64,000 nt of DNA from Streptomyces atroolivaceus (GTDB taxonomy: Bacteria; Actinomycetota; Actinomycetes; Streptomycetales; Streptomycetaceae). Below, in pieces: positions 1 through 8,158 of the stretch; within the stretch, counting starts at the first letter, position 1; each line of letters starts with the position of its first letter. The stretch covers positions 62,001 to 126,000 of the forward strand of contig NZ_JNXG01000010.1 of NCBI RefSeq assembly GCF_000717025.1, written 5' to 3'. A model generated the notes under the pieces. That model was not told the origin of the DNA. It ran no database searches and saw only the letters and a list, made by a program, of their open reading frames with translations. The position numbers and the translations under genes are program-made.

Positions 1-217
1 ACCACAGGGGCGAAAAAGCCCTCGCGGAGACCTCGGCCCCGCAGGAGTCGGTGGACGCAGCAGTACACCGCCTGCCCCAGCGCCGCGGCCCCGTGACGCC
101 GGATCGAGGACGGCGCGCGGGAGCTGCTCACCGAGCGCCGGCGCGCGGGACCTGGCGGTGCGCCCGCGCGCTCGCCGTGAACGGAACGCCGGCTTCCCGA
201 GGCCGTAGACTCGCCGG

Positions 218-838
218 ATGGCCAAGTACTTCGATGTGCACCCCGAAAACCCCCAGCGCCGCACCATCACCAACGTGGCCGAGAGCATCCGGTCCGGGGC
301 ACTCGTCGCGTATCCGACGGATTCCTGTTACGCGTTGGGATGCCAGCTGGGCAGCCGCGACGGGATCGACCGCATCCGGTCGATCCGGAACCTCGACGAC
401 CGTCACCACTTCACCCTGGTGTGCCAGAACTTCGCGCAGCTCGGCCAGTTCGTCCAGGTCGACAACGACGTCTTCCGCACGATCAAGGCGGCGACACCCG
501 GCAGTTACACCTTCATCCTTCCCGCGACCAGAGAAGTGCCGCGGCAGTTGCTGCACCCCAAGAAGAAGACCGTCGGCGTCCGGATCCCGGATCACACCGT
601 CACGCAGGCACTTCTGACCGAGCTCGGTGAGCCGCTGCTGTCGAGCACGCTGCTCCTGCCGGACGAGGAGGAGCCGCTGACGCAGGGCTGGGAGATCAAG
701 GAGCGCCTCGACCATGTCGTGGACGTCGTGCTCGACTCGGGCGACTGCGGCACCGAGCCGACCACCGTCATCGACTTCTCCGGCGGCGAGCTGGAGGTCG
801 TACGGCGAGGAGCGGGCGACCTGACCCGTTTCGAGTAG
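218..838 (+). CDS. YciO/Sua5/YrdC-family protein (threonylcarbamoyl-AMP synthase-like)
   Basis: 206 aa. One YrdC-type domain fills the protein. The early motif YPTDSCYALGC (about residues 32-42) is the nucleotide/threonine-binding signature of the Sua5/TsaC/YciO superfamily, and PGSYTFILPA and GVRIPDH follow in the expected order. Sua5/TsaC members make threonylcarbamoyl-AMP for tRNA t6A; the short length and lack of a Sua5 C-terminal domain place this with the YciO branch, whose role is less certain. The ATG at 218 has only a weak purine stretch upstream. It stands alone, before a DUF6381 gene. Family is clear; exact activity is inferred. Confidence 0.85.
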   Translation: MAKYFDVHPENPQRRTITNVAESIRSGALVAYPTDSCYALGCQLGSRDGIDRIRSIRNLDDRHHFTLVCQNFAQLGQFVQVDNDVFRTIKAATPGSYTFILPATREVPRQLLHPKKKTVGVRIPDHTVTQALLTELGEPLLSSTLLLPDEEEPLTQGWEIKERLDHVVDVVLDSGDCGTEPTTVIDFSGGELEVVRRGAGDLTRFE

Positions 839-950
839 GGCACCGCCCGCACGGTCACTCCGCGCTTCCGGCACCCCCGCTGAGATGCGCGCACCCCCGG
901 GTGCCTGGTTCGGTGGAGGGGTCCGCTCCGCCCAGTGCCAGGGAGTGATC

Positions 951-1142
951 ATGAGCGAGTCAGATGACGTCCGGAGCCGTCTCCAGCAGATGCGCGGCGA
1001 GGCCGAGGATCTCGAGAAGGCCGCCGAGCAGGCCACCGACCCCGCGGAACGCCGACGCCTCCAGGACGAAGCCCACCGTCTCGAATCCCAGAGCGTGCAG
1101 GTCAGCGGCATGGCGAGCGGGGACATCTACCCCATGGAGTAG
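951..1142 (+). CDS. DUF6381-like small hydrophilic protein
   Basis: 63 aa, highly charged and predicted helical: a run of Glu/Arg/Gln-rich heptads (RSRLQQMRGEAEDLEKAAEQ) followed by DPAERRRLQDEA and a C-terminal SGMASGDIYPME tail. This arrangement matches small Streptomyces proteins grouped as DUF6381, from memory. No function is known. ATG 951 is preceded by GGGAG with about 7 nt spacing, which decides this start over the longer upstream reading. No signal peptide or membrane segment is visible. Confidence 0.7.
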   Translation: MSESDDVRSRLQQMRGEAEDLEKAAEQATDPAERRRLQDEAHRLESQSVQVSGMASGDIYPME

Positions 1143-1301
1143 ACCGGGGAGCGCGGCTGCGGGCCGAGGTCCCACTTGCCTCCACCGGAGCGGCATGTTA
1201 ATACCGGAACTGAGGTGACATGCGGTGGATGCGCGGAGGGCGGGGCACGGGCTTCCCCTCCCCCGCCCCGCTCTCCGCCCGCGCTCCGCGAAGGGGAACC
1301 G

Positions 1302-1700
1302 GTGACGTACATGAAATGGCATGAGTTCCTGGAGGCCGTCCAGGAACGCGGCGCTTATCCCTCGGCCATGGAGGCGGAGCGCGCGTCCCGCGTGGTGCTG
1401 GCGCTGCTCGGGGCACATCTGGTCGGCGAGGAGCGCAACGAGTTGGCCGCCCGGCTGCCGGAGACCTTCGCGCTCATCCTCCTGAACCCTCTCCAGGCTG
1501 CCGAGCCCCTCAGCTCCGAGCGTTTCGTGCGCGCGGTATCCGCCTGGATCGAAGGCGCGAGCGAGCAGACCGCGGCCTGGGACACCGGTGCCGTGCTCAG
1601 CGTGGTGGCCGACGCCTCGGGTGAGGAACTGCTCGAACGCCTCCTGCTGCAGCTGCCCCCTGGATACGATCTTCTTTTCGGCCACCCCAACAGCGGCTGA
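1302..1700 (+). CDS. DUF2267 domain protein
   Basis: 132 aa. The opening MKWHEFLEAVQERG and the later ERNELAARLP and FVRAVSAWI segments are typical of DUF2267, a helical domain related to bacterial stress-associated proteins. In DUF2267 proteins the N-terminal half resembles a degenerate helical repeat of the second half, and that is plausible here. GTG 1302 has AAGGGGA about 6 nt upstream; ATG 1311 is an in-frame alternative three codons on. Cytoplasmic, no membrane segment. The stop is 3 nt from the convergent luciferase-like gene. Function unknown. Confidence 0.7.
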   Translation: MTYMKWHEFLEAVQERGAYPSAMEAERASRVVLALLGAHLVGEERNELAARLPETFALILLNPLQAAEPLSSERFVRAVSAWIEGASEQTAAWDTGAVLSVVADASGEELLERLLLQLPPGYDLLFGHPNSG

Positions 1701-1703
1701 CCC

Positions 1704-2711
1704 TCAGCCCAGGCCGGCGATCCGCGCAAGCCGCCGCATCGAGTCCACCAGCGCCTCACGGTCGTACGTGCTCGTGGTGACCAGCACCTCGTCGGCGCCG
1801 GTCTCCTCGATCACCAGCTCGAGTCCGGCCCTCACCCTGTCCTCGGTCCCCGCCAGGTGTCCTTCCAGCCCGTTCTCGAACAGCCTGCGCTCCTTCTCGG
1901 TCATGGCCAGCGCTTCGATCCGCTCCGCCGATACCAGCGGCGGGAAGGACCCGTGGGTGCGCGAGTACGCCATGGACCAGGCCTCGGGGACCAGCAGTCG
2001 CCGCGCCTCCTCCTCGGTGCCGGCGACCGCGACGGTGCCCGACACGATCACATACGGCTCCCGGCCCCACGCGGAGGGGCGGAACCCGCTGCGGTAGACG
2101 TCGACGGCCCGCATCAGCTTCTCGCGGCCGCGGAGATCGCCGACGACGAGGGGCAGGCCCGCCGCCGCCGCGACGGCGGCGCCTTCACCGGTCGCCAGGA
2201 CGTACGGGGGTACGCGCAGCCCCTCGGCAGGACGGGCGTGGACCTGAGGGTGGGCCTGCTGGGTGCCGTCCAGCCATCCGAGGAGTTCGGCGAGCTGCCC
2301 GGCGAAGGCGTCGGCGTCCTGCCTGTCCCGGCCGAGGGCTCTGCGGATCCCGTCGGTGAAGCCGACCGAACGCCCCAGGCCCATGTCGATCCTGCCCGGG
2401 AAGAGCGAGGCGAGAACGCCGAACTGCTCGGCCACGACGAAGGGCTGATGGTTCGGGAGCATCACCCCGCCGGTTCCCACCCTGATGGTGGAGGTGGCGG
2501 CCGCGACGGCAGCGGCCAGCACGGTCGGCGCCGAACCGGCGACGCCGGGCACGCTGTGGTGCTCGGACACCCAGAAACGGTGGTACCCGAGGGCCTCGGC
2601 CGTGGCGGCCAGTGTCACGGTGTCACGTAGCGCCTGCGGGCCGTCGTGCCCCTCGCGGGTGCGGGAGCGGTCGAGGAAGGAGAACCGGGTCGTTGCGATG
2701 GAAGAGCTCAC
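1704..2711 (-). CDS. LLM-class flavin-dependent oxidoreductase (MsnO8-like)
   Basis: About 335 aa. Luciferase-like monooxygenase fold: the N-terminal FSFLDRS strand, HRFWVSEHHSVPGVAGSAP, then STIRVGTGGVMLPNHQPFVVAEQF and GRIDMGLGRSVG are the hallmark blocks of F420/FMN-dependent LLM enzymes of the MsnO8 subgroup. These use reduced flavin or F420 to oxidise or reduce small organic substrates; the substrate cannot be read from sequence. The start is uncertain: GTG 2711 immediately precedes the conserved strand, whereas the frame stays open to 2813 through a low-complexity Arg/Pro stretch that looks non-coding. Monocistronic. Confidence 0.8.
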   Translation of the reverse strand: MSSSIATTRFSFLDRSRTREGHDGPQALRDTVTLAATAEALGYHRFWVSEHHSVPGVAGSAPTVLAAAVAAATSTIRVGTGGVMLPNHQPFVVAEQFGVLASLFPGRIDMGLGRSVGFTDGIRRALGRDRQDADAFAGQLAELLGWLDGTQQAHPQVHARPAEGLRVPPYVLATGEGAAVAAAAGLPLVVGDLRGREKLMRAVDVYRSGFRPSAWGREPYVIVSGTVAVAGTEEEARRLLVPEAWSMAYSRTHGSFPPLVSAERIEALAMTEKERRLFENGLEGHLAGTEDRVRAGLELVIEETGADEVLVTTSTYDREALVDSMRRLARIAGLG

Positions 2712-3085
2712 TCCCGGTTCAACGCCGCGGGCGCGCCGGGATTCCCCGCCGGCGTCCCGGGACACCCGCAGGGCCCGCGGGGGGCGCGTCTTCCCCCTCG
2801 GCGGACAGTGCATGGCCTGCCCGCTGCCCGCTCATCCGCGAGCCTGTGGACTTCTGAGCGTGGACTTCCGGGCTGCCGAGGCGCGTCCGTGATGAGGCCG
2901 GGCCGGCTCCGGGCGCGGGCTCCGGTCAGCTTGTCGCGGTCCACGGTCCGGCGGGCCTCTCCCTGGTGGCGGCCGACGTGCCGCGGCTGGGCGGACGCCG
3001 GGATCACCCGGGGTGTGCCTGATCTCCCGCTCGAAGCCTCCCGGCCGTTCGGGACCGGTGATCCCGCCCTCGCCCCGGCCGGTTC

Positions 3086-3979
3086 TCAGCAGGTCCGGAA
3101 CACGTGGCCCTTCTCCCCCGCGGGGAGCACATCGAGGTCACGCAGAACAAGGGAGATCCTGTCGCCCCAGGCGGAGCAGCTCTCGTCGAAGCCCACATCA
3201 CCCTCGCCCTCGTACTCGATCGCGAAGACGCGGTCGGCATACGTGTCGGCGTAGGCGTCGCATTCGTCGAACTGGGCGCATTCCTCCGTCACCGCGAAGT
3301 CGAAGCCGATCTCGGCATGCCGGTCGAGCAGGTCCGTGGTGTTCTTCTGCCCGATCGCAAGGCCGTCGCTGTGCGCCCTTGACGCCAGCGTCCCGGCGAA
3401 GGCGGCGTTGTGTTCCTTCGTCAGCTTGCCCTTCGAACGTTCGAAGGAGTCGAGGTTGTCCGGCTCCACCGCCTGGAAGCCGCTCTCGGCGCAGCCGTCG
3501 ATCCAGTCCCCGACGATCTCCGCGAGCTGAGCACGCCGGGCGGCCGTCGAGGTGTCCAGGAGGACTTCGTCCCAGCCCTCGTCGATGATCAGCTCCCCGT
3601 CGCCGTCACGCAGCAGGAGAGAGGGGTGGGTGTCCTGCCACCACTCCAGTGAGCCGGGCTGCGTCTGGAAGGCGTTGACGTAGCAGACGTTGTACAGGCC
3701 GGGGGCCGGCTCGTCCTCGCGGTCGCGGGACACCGCCCGCACTCCGTCAGGCGGTTCGTAGCCCTCGCCGATCTGATAGTCGAACCGCATTCCGGCCGTC
3801 GGCAGGAGCACGTCGGCGGCCTTCGTCCTCCGTTGCCCGGGCTCGGCTCCCCCGGACGCTCCGCCCCCGACGGAACAGCCCGCCAGAACACCCGCCCCGA
3901 GGGCGGAGACCAGGCCCGTGGCCACGGCGGCCACCACGCGCCTGTGGCGGAAGAACGGGGAATGGGCGCGGCCGGCCAC
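3086..3979 (-). CDS. GH114-like endo-alpha-1,4-polygalactosaminidase lipoprotein
   Basis: 297 aa, GTG start. N-terminal lipoprotein signal: Arg-rich start, hydrophobic stretch (residues 15-33) and lipobox VLAGC with Cys35, so it is probably anchored outside the membrane. The mature part has RFDYQIGEGYEP, GLYNVCYVNAFQTQPG, DEVLLDTST, WIDGCAESGFQAVEPDNLDSF and AVTEECAQFDECDAY, the pattern of the GH114/TM1410 TIM-barrel family, in which the Asp/Glu of VEPDN act as acidic residues. Family members cleave polygalactosamine-type polysaccharide, possibly fungal wall material. Same strand as the downstream luciferase-like gene but 370 nt away, so a separate transcript is likely. Confidence 0.75.
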   Translation of the reverse strand: MAGRAHSPFFRHRRVVAAVATGLVSALGAGVLAGCSVGGGASGGAEPGQRRTKAADVLLPTAGMRFDYQIGEGYEPPDGVRAVSRDREDEPAPGLYNVCYVNAFQTQPGSLEWWQDTHPSLLLRDGDGELIIDEGWDEVLLDTSTAARRAQLAEIVGDWIDGCAESGFQAVEPDNLDSFERSKGKLTKEHNAAFAGTLASRAHSDGLAIGQKNTTDLLDRHAEIGFDFAVTEECAQFDECDAYADTYADRVFAIEYEGEGDVGFDESCSAWGDRISLVLRDLDVLPAGEKGHVFRTC

Positions 3980-4032
3980 ACGTACTCCAGGTGTCAGGGA
4001 TCCGGAAGAGGATCTACGTATCCTCCGTCACG

Positions 4033-4058
4033 GCCCCCGGGTCCGGTACCCCGGGGGC
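4033..4058. terminator. GC-rich hairpin, probable terminator after the PfkB kinase
   Basis: Perfect 9-bp inverted repeat GCCCCCGGG / CCCGGGGGC with an 8-nt loop. It lies in the 299-nt gap (3980-4278) between the PfkB stop and the start of the GH114 lipoprotein gene, both on the - strand. No other feature was seen in this gap. No U-tract, as is usual for Streptomyces. Confidence 0.4.
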
Positions 4059-4278
4059 GCCGGTCCTGCCAGGGGCGCGGGGTATGCGCCGGGCCAACCC
4101 GGAAGTGGGGCCCCGGCCACGACGGCCGAGAGGTGCCCGGGGCGAGGCCGCCGGTTGGCCGGCGCACCGAGGTGGTGGAGCTGCCGCTGTTCTGAAGGCC
4201 CCCTGTCGCCGTGACCATGCAGTTCTTCGCTGGGCCGGGCTCACCTCCCGAGGGCTCCCCGGGGAGCCGGGCCCTCCC

Positions 4279-5229
4279 TCACGCAGGCCCGGCGGCGGGC
4301 AGGTCGCCCTCGGCCGCACACCCCGTTTCCAACTCGGCGACCGTGGCGAGCAGTTCCTCCCGGCCGATGGCATCGGTGCGTGTCGAGGGCACGGTGCAGG
4401 CGTGGGCACCGGCCACCGTCCCGTACAGGACGCAGCGTCGCGGGTGTTCGCCGGCCAGCAGCCCGAGGAGAAATCCGGAGGCGAAGGCGTCGCCGGCGCC
4501 GTTGGAGTCCACCACCGGAGCGGGCGGAGTGACAGCGGGCGTGTGCGTCAGCTCTCCGTCGTGGAGCAGGTACGACCCCTCGGCGCCCGCGGTCGCGACA
4601 ACGGTCCGCGCCCTTCCTCGTCCGGCGATGTCACGCATGGTCCGCTCGGTGTCGGTGAGCGCGGTGGTGGACAGGAACACCACGTCTGCCTGGACGGCGA
4701 ACGCTTCGTGGTAGGAGTCGACGCCGTCCCAGTTGTGCAGATCGGTGGAGATGGTCACCCCGGCCTCGCGGAGCACCGGCAGCGTGAAGGCGCACGGCTG
4801 CGTGATGACGACATGGGCATGACGGGTGACAGCGGCGAGTTCGCGGACCGTCGACTCGTCGAACCGGTCCGAATCGTCCGAGCGGGCGGCGTCGTACAGG
4901 GACAGCCGCCGGCCGTCCGGGCCGACGAGGTTGACCGCGCGCCTGGTGCCGCCCCGCAGGGGGGCCTCGGTGAGCGGAATGCCCCGGTCACGGTGGAGGG
5001 CGCGGACCAGGTCCCCCTCGTGGTCGTCGCCGATCATGTCGAGGTGATGCGTACGCAGTCCGAGGGTGTGCAGCCCGAGCGCGACGAAGTCACCGCTCTG
5101 TCCCGCGCGGGTCTCGATGCCCGGCCGGATCATGTAGCTGTCGGCGAAAGGGAGCGGCAGTTCAGGGACATGGACGATGGTGTCCACTCCCGCCCCGCCC
5201 AGTACGAGAACGTCGGTCTGCTTGCGCAT
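4279..5229 (-). CDS. PfkB-family carbohydrate/nucleoside kinase
   Basis: 316 aa. Ribokinase-like fold: N-terminal VLVLGGAGVDTIVHV, the GQSGDFVALGLHTLG segment with the di-Gly-type hinge, and the C-terminal signature PVVDSNGAGDAFASGFLLGLL (catalytic Asp in GAGD). The family phosphorylates sugars or nucleosides with ATP; the substrate is not evident. ATG 5229 begins just before the conserved strand; the longer reading to 5319 adds a Thr/Arg-rich tail without family similarity. Lies downstream of the IclR regulator on the same strand with a 185-nt gap holding an AT-richer promoter-like stretch, so the regulator may control it. Confidence 0.85.
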   Translation of the reverse strand: MRKQTDVLVLGGAGVDTIVHVPELPLPFADSYMIRPGIETRAGQSGDFVALGLHTLGLRTHHLDMIGDDHEGDLVRALHRDRGIPLTEAPLRGGTRRAVNLVGPDGRRLSLYDAARSDDSDRFDESTVRELAAVTRHAHVVITQPCAFTLPVLREAGVTISTDLHNWDGVDSYHEAFAVQADVVFLSTTALTDTERTMRDIAGRGRARTVVATAGAEGSYLLHDGELTHTPAVTPPAPVVDSNGAGDAFASGFLLGLLAGEHPRRCVLYGTVAGAHACTVPSTRTDAIGREELLATVAELETGCAAEGDLPAAGPA

Positions 5230-5332
5230 GCAGGTGGTCGTGCCTTTCGCTTCGGTGGTTCGTGCCGTCTCGCTCCGCCGGGTCGCCCCGGTCCGTGCAG
5301 TCGTCAAGGATTTCTGCAAATTCTTTCATATC

Positions 5333-5342
5333 CTTGCGCAAG
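5333..5342. promoter_or_regulatory. Palindrome CTTGCGCAAG upstream of the PfkB kinase, candidate operator
   Basis: A perfect 10-bp palindrome in the otherwise AT-richer gap between the IclR gene and the PfkB gene, followed on the - strand by AAAGAATTTGCAGAAA, a second TTGCAG-type half site. CTTGCAAG-like repeats are known operators of LacI-family sugar regulators in Streptomyces (MalR/Reg1). The link to this kinase is inference. Confidence 0.3.
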
Positions 5343-5414
5343 CAGGTCGGGGCCAACTTCGGTGCGTACAACCGGCGTCGAGACGCTCCCGGCTCCGCTC
5401 CGGTCGGGCGCGGC

Positions 5415-6179
5415 TCAGGAGGAGGACGGTGGCGGCAGGAGTCTCGCGGCCCTCTGCAGCACCTCGGCGTGCCGGTCGAGTTCGGATGCGCCGCCCCGGT
5501 CCGCCGGCATGGATGCCATCAGGGCGAGCCGGTCGCGCCAGCTGTTCCCGGCGAGGGGCACCGCGACGGCGTTCATTCCGCTCACCGACTCGCCGTGGCT
5601 GTCGGCGCGGCCGAGGGCACGGATGCCGGCCAGTTCGGAGAGAAGGGCGGAACGGGAAGTGAGGGTGTGGCTGGTGAGACCGGCCAGCCGCTCCTCCGGG
5701 TAGAGGGCGCAGACCTGTTCGGCGGTCAGCTGGGCGAGCAGAACCTTGCCCGCCGCGGTGGCGTGCGCGGGGAGAGCGCGGCCGGATGCCAGCACCGCCC
5801 GCACGGAGTGCGGCGACTCCCGTCCGTCCGTGATGATCACCTGGTCGCCGATCAGTGCGGCGGTGCTGATCGTCTCTCCGGTGGCGGCGGCTGCCGCGTC
5901 CAGCACGACCTGGAGCCGGGTCCTGATCTCGGGTCCGTAGCCGGCGGGGCGGCCCAGTGCCACCAGCTCGGGCCCCGCGGAGTAGCCCCGGCCGGAGGCG
6001 TCCCGGGTGGCGAAGCCGCGTGACTCCAGGGTGCTGAGCACACGGTGCGCCGTGGAGCGCGCCACGTCCAGTTCCCTGGCTGCTTCGGTGACCGACAGGG
6101 TGTCGTGGGTGAGGAACAGGCGCATCAGACGCAGCCCTGTGTCCAATGACTCGATGATGTAGCTCTTGGGGTCGGCCAC
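5415..6179 (-). CDS. IclR-family transcriptional regulator
   Basis: 254 aa. N-terminal winged helix (about residues 8-70): IIESLDTGLRLMRLFL, LSVTEAARELDVARSTAHRVLSTLESRGFATRD. The C-terminal effector domain (about 85-245) has the IclR pattern, including ALPAHATAAGKVLLAQL and SGMNAVAVPL. GTG 6179 follows AGAGGA with about 6 nt spacing; the reading to 6746 runs through non-coding sequence. It probably responds to a small organic acid or sugar derivative and controls neighbours such as the PfkB kinase; this is inferred from position only. Confidence 0.88.
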   Translation of the reverse strand: MADPKSYIIESLDTGLRLMRLFLTHDTLSVTEAARELDVARSTAHRVLSTLESRGFATRDASGRGYSAGPELVALGRPAGYGPEIRTRLQVVLDAAAAATGETISTAALIGDQVIITDGRESPHSVRAVLASGRALPAHATAAGKVLLAQLTAEQVCALYPEERLAGLTSHTLTSRSALLSELAGIRALGRADSHGESVSGMNAVAVPLAGNSWRDRLALMASMPADRGGASELDRHAEVLQRAARLLPPPSSS

Positions 6180-6513
6180 GGGGTCCTCTCGGTCGTGTCG
6201 CAGGGGCCGTGTCCCTGGTGCGGCCCGGCACCATGATTCCGGGCCGTCGAAGGCGGAGGGACCACGGTCCCTGGTTTGCGTCGACGGTGACGGAGCACGG
6301 CCTTCCCGGGAGGGGCGGAGGACGCCCGAGGCGAAGTCCACGGGAGCCGGGCGGCAGTCGTCGGCGTTGCGGCGGCGAACCTCCGGGAAACGACGTCGGC
6401 CCGGCCACGCCAGGTCCGAGCGGCACGCATGGAACACGGCGCATGACGAGCTGCGGAGCAGGGCAGACGCAGTGCACCAGAGCCCACCGGCGGGCCCGGA
6501 AGCGGAGGTCGCG
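6180..6513. other. Divergent intergenic region, no gene seen
   Basis: 334 nt between the divergent IclR and STAS-like genes. Open frames here are extensions or shadows without family similarity, and I found no clear hairpin or operator. It should hold both promoters. Confidence 0.4.
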
Positions 6514-6864
6514 ATGCTGTCCCACAGAGTTGACCATGGTGTCCTGGTCCTCACCGTGCAGGAGGATCCGGGGATCGGCGGACGGGCCGAACTGACGTCC
6601 GGGATAACGGCGTTCGTGCGCGCATACCAGCCGGCACCGGTGCTCGTGGTCATCGAGGAACCGGCGGCCACACCTGCCACGGCCAGCGCGGTTCTGCGCG
6701 CCCACCGCCACTGCGACGAGTTGGGCGTACTGATGTCTGTGGCCACTCACAGCGCCCCCGTCCGGCGGCTCCTGGAGGCCAACGCCTGCTCCGGGGGCAC
6801 ACGGCTCGTCGTCCACCCCTGCATCGACACCGCTGTCGGCTCGGCGTACCAGGCGGCGGCCTGA
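6514..6864 (+). CDS. Small STAS-like protein (anti-sigma-factor antagonist-like)
   Basis: 116 aa. Alternating beta and alpha pattern: HRVDHGVLVLTVQEDPGI, ITAFVRAYQPAPVLVVIEEP, ASAVLRAHRHCDELGVLMSVATHSAPVRRLLEANA, and a final LVVHPCIDTAV. This resembles SpoIIAA-type STAS proteins common in Streptomyces, but the usual phosphorylatable Ser in a DSSG-type loop is not obvious: the central loop reads EEPAATPATAS. ATG 6514 has GGAGG 7 nt upstream. No adjacent kinase partner gene is seen. Function inferred and uncertain. Confidence 0.6.
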   Translation: MLSHRVDHGVLVLTVQEDPGIGGRAELTSGITAFVRAYQPAPVLVVIEEPAATPATASAVLRAHRHCDELGVLMSVATHSAPVRRLLEANACSGGTRLVVHPCIDTAVGSAYQAAA

Positions 6865-6949
6865 ACGAGGGCTGAGTGCGCCCAGCGCCTGACACCGGGC
6901 GGCTTCCGCTCCGGCGTCCGGCAACTGCCCGCGTGCACGCCCGAGTCAT

Positions 6950-6968
6950 TTAGCTTAGGCTTGGCTAA
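6950..6968. promoter_or_regulatory. Iron box upstream of argB-cchJ
   Basis: TTAGCTTAGGCTTGGCTAA matches the DmdR/IdeR-type consensus TTAGGTTAGGCTAACCTAA at 16 of 19 positions. It lies 142 nt before the argB-like start in the 246-nt gap after the STAS-like gene, which holds nothing else recognisable. It implies iron repression of the argB-cchJ unit. Confidence 0.75.
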
Positions 6969-7110
6969 GTTCGCGTGCCCAGGGGTGGGGGTGACCGTCG
7001 ATCCGGCCTGCACGGAGGGACTCCGTCCGCTGTCGACCCGACTGCCGCCAAGCACCCCTGAGCGCGTCCAGGCAGTGCACACACAGCTCTCGAACAGGGT
7101 GGGGACAGAG

Positions 7111-8115
7111 ATGAGACCGGCCGTCTCCGGGCGCAGGCACGAGGATCCGCCCGACGGGCCACTTCACCAGCGGGAGCAGCCGCGGGGTGGCACGGTCGTC
7201 GTCAAGTTCGGCGGGCACGCCATGGTGGACGCGCACCTGCAGCGGACGTTCGCCCGGGACGTCGTGGAGCTGTGGCATGCGGGCCTGCGCCCCGTGGTCG
7301 TGCACGGGGGCGGCCCGCAGATCAGCGCCATGCTCGATCGGCTGGGCCTCGAGACCCGCTTCGAGGCGGGCCTGCGGGTGACCACCCCGGAGGCCATGAA
7401 GGTGGTGCGCATGGTGCTGACCGGGCACGTCCAACGAGATCTGGTCGGCCACATCAACGCCCACGGGCCCTTCGCCGTCGGTCTGTCCGGAGAGGACGCA
7501 CACACGATGACGGCGGTACGGCGGTCGGCGTGGGTGGACGGCAGTCCCGTGGACATCGGCCTCGTCGGCGACGTCGTGGACGTGGAGCCGGGCATGTTGC
7601 ACGCACTCCTGGAGGAGGGGCACATCCCGGTGGTCTCCCCCGTGGCACGGGGCGAGGACGGGCAGGTCTACAACGTCAACGCCGATCTCGCGGCGTCGGC
7701 CGTGGCCGTGGCCCTCGGCGCCGAGCGGCTCGTGATGCTCACCGACGTGGAAGGGCTGTACTCGGACTGGCCGCGCAGCACCGCCGTGATCGAGCGTATG
7801 ACCGCCGATGCCCTGCAGGAGCTGCTGCCGGATCTGGAGAGCGGCATGCTGCCCAAGATGGAAGGCTGCCTTCGGGCCGTCCGCGGCGGCGTACGAAGGG
7901 CGCACGTGCTCGACGGCCGTGTACCGCACGCCGTTCTGCGCGGCGTCCTCGACGAGACGAGTCCCGGCACCACCGTTGTTCCCGGAAAGGGCGGGGACAC
8001 GAGGATCCGCACCGTGCGAGTGCCTCGGCGGCCGGGTGTCCGCACCCTCCCGCCGGTACAGGAGCCCAGCGCCCCGGACGTGCACTCCACGAGTGTTGCG
8101 GGTGCGCCTCGTTGA
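7111..8115 (+). CDS. argB: Acetylglutamate kinase paralogue dedicated to the siderophore cluster
   Basis: 334 aa. Catalyses ATP-dependent phosphorylation of N-acetylglutamate, an early step to ornithine. Amino-acid-kinase fold: VVVKFGG (Lys32), [11 protein letters not shown] (65-72), [43 protein letters not shown] and [19 protein letters not shown] 7111 has GGGGA about 7 nt upstream. The N-terminus (residues 1-27) is Pro/Arg-rich and lacks the ALPW/Y helix found before the first strand in arginine-inhibited hexameric enzymes. The C-terminal EGIGT-type segment of those enzymes is replaced by ETSPGTTVV. An iron box precedes it and cchJ follows 43 nt on. Role inferred: iron-regulated, feedback-resistant ornithine supply for coelichelin. 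Confidence 0.9.
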   Translation: MRPAVSGRRHEDPPDGPLHQREQPRGGTVVVKFGGHAMVDAHLQRTFARDVVELWHAGLRPVVVHGGGPQISAMLDRLGLETRFEAGLRVTTPEAMKVVRMVLTGHVQRDLVGHINAHGPFAVGLSGEDAHTMTAVRRSAWVDGSPVDIGLVGDVVDVEPGMLHALLEEGHIPVVSPVARGEDGQVYNVNADLAASAVAVALGAERLVMLTDVEGLYSDWPRSTAVIERMTADALQELLPDLESGMLPKMEGCLRAVRGGVRRAHVLDGRVPHAVLRGVLDETSPGTTVVPGKGGDTRIRTVRVPRRPGVRTLPPVQEPSAPDVHSTSVAGAPR

Positions 8116-8158
8116 AGCCCCATCAGCTTTTCGGCCTCCCCCGAAGAAGGAGACGTTC

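Noticed and set aside
1..217. Open frame entering from the left edge (GEKALAETSAPQESVDAAVHRL)
   Set aside because: The first codons look protein-like, but the frame then runs on as Arg/Pro/Gly-rich sequence into the YciO gene and no family or plausible stop can be named.
960..1685. Long - strand frame over the DUF6381 and DUF2267 genes
   Set aside because: Antisense shadow with no family similarity; both + strand genes have ribosome sites and recognisable domains.
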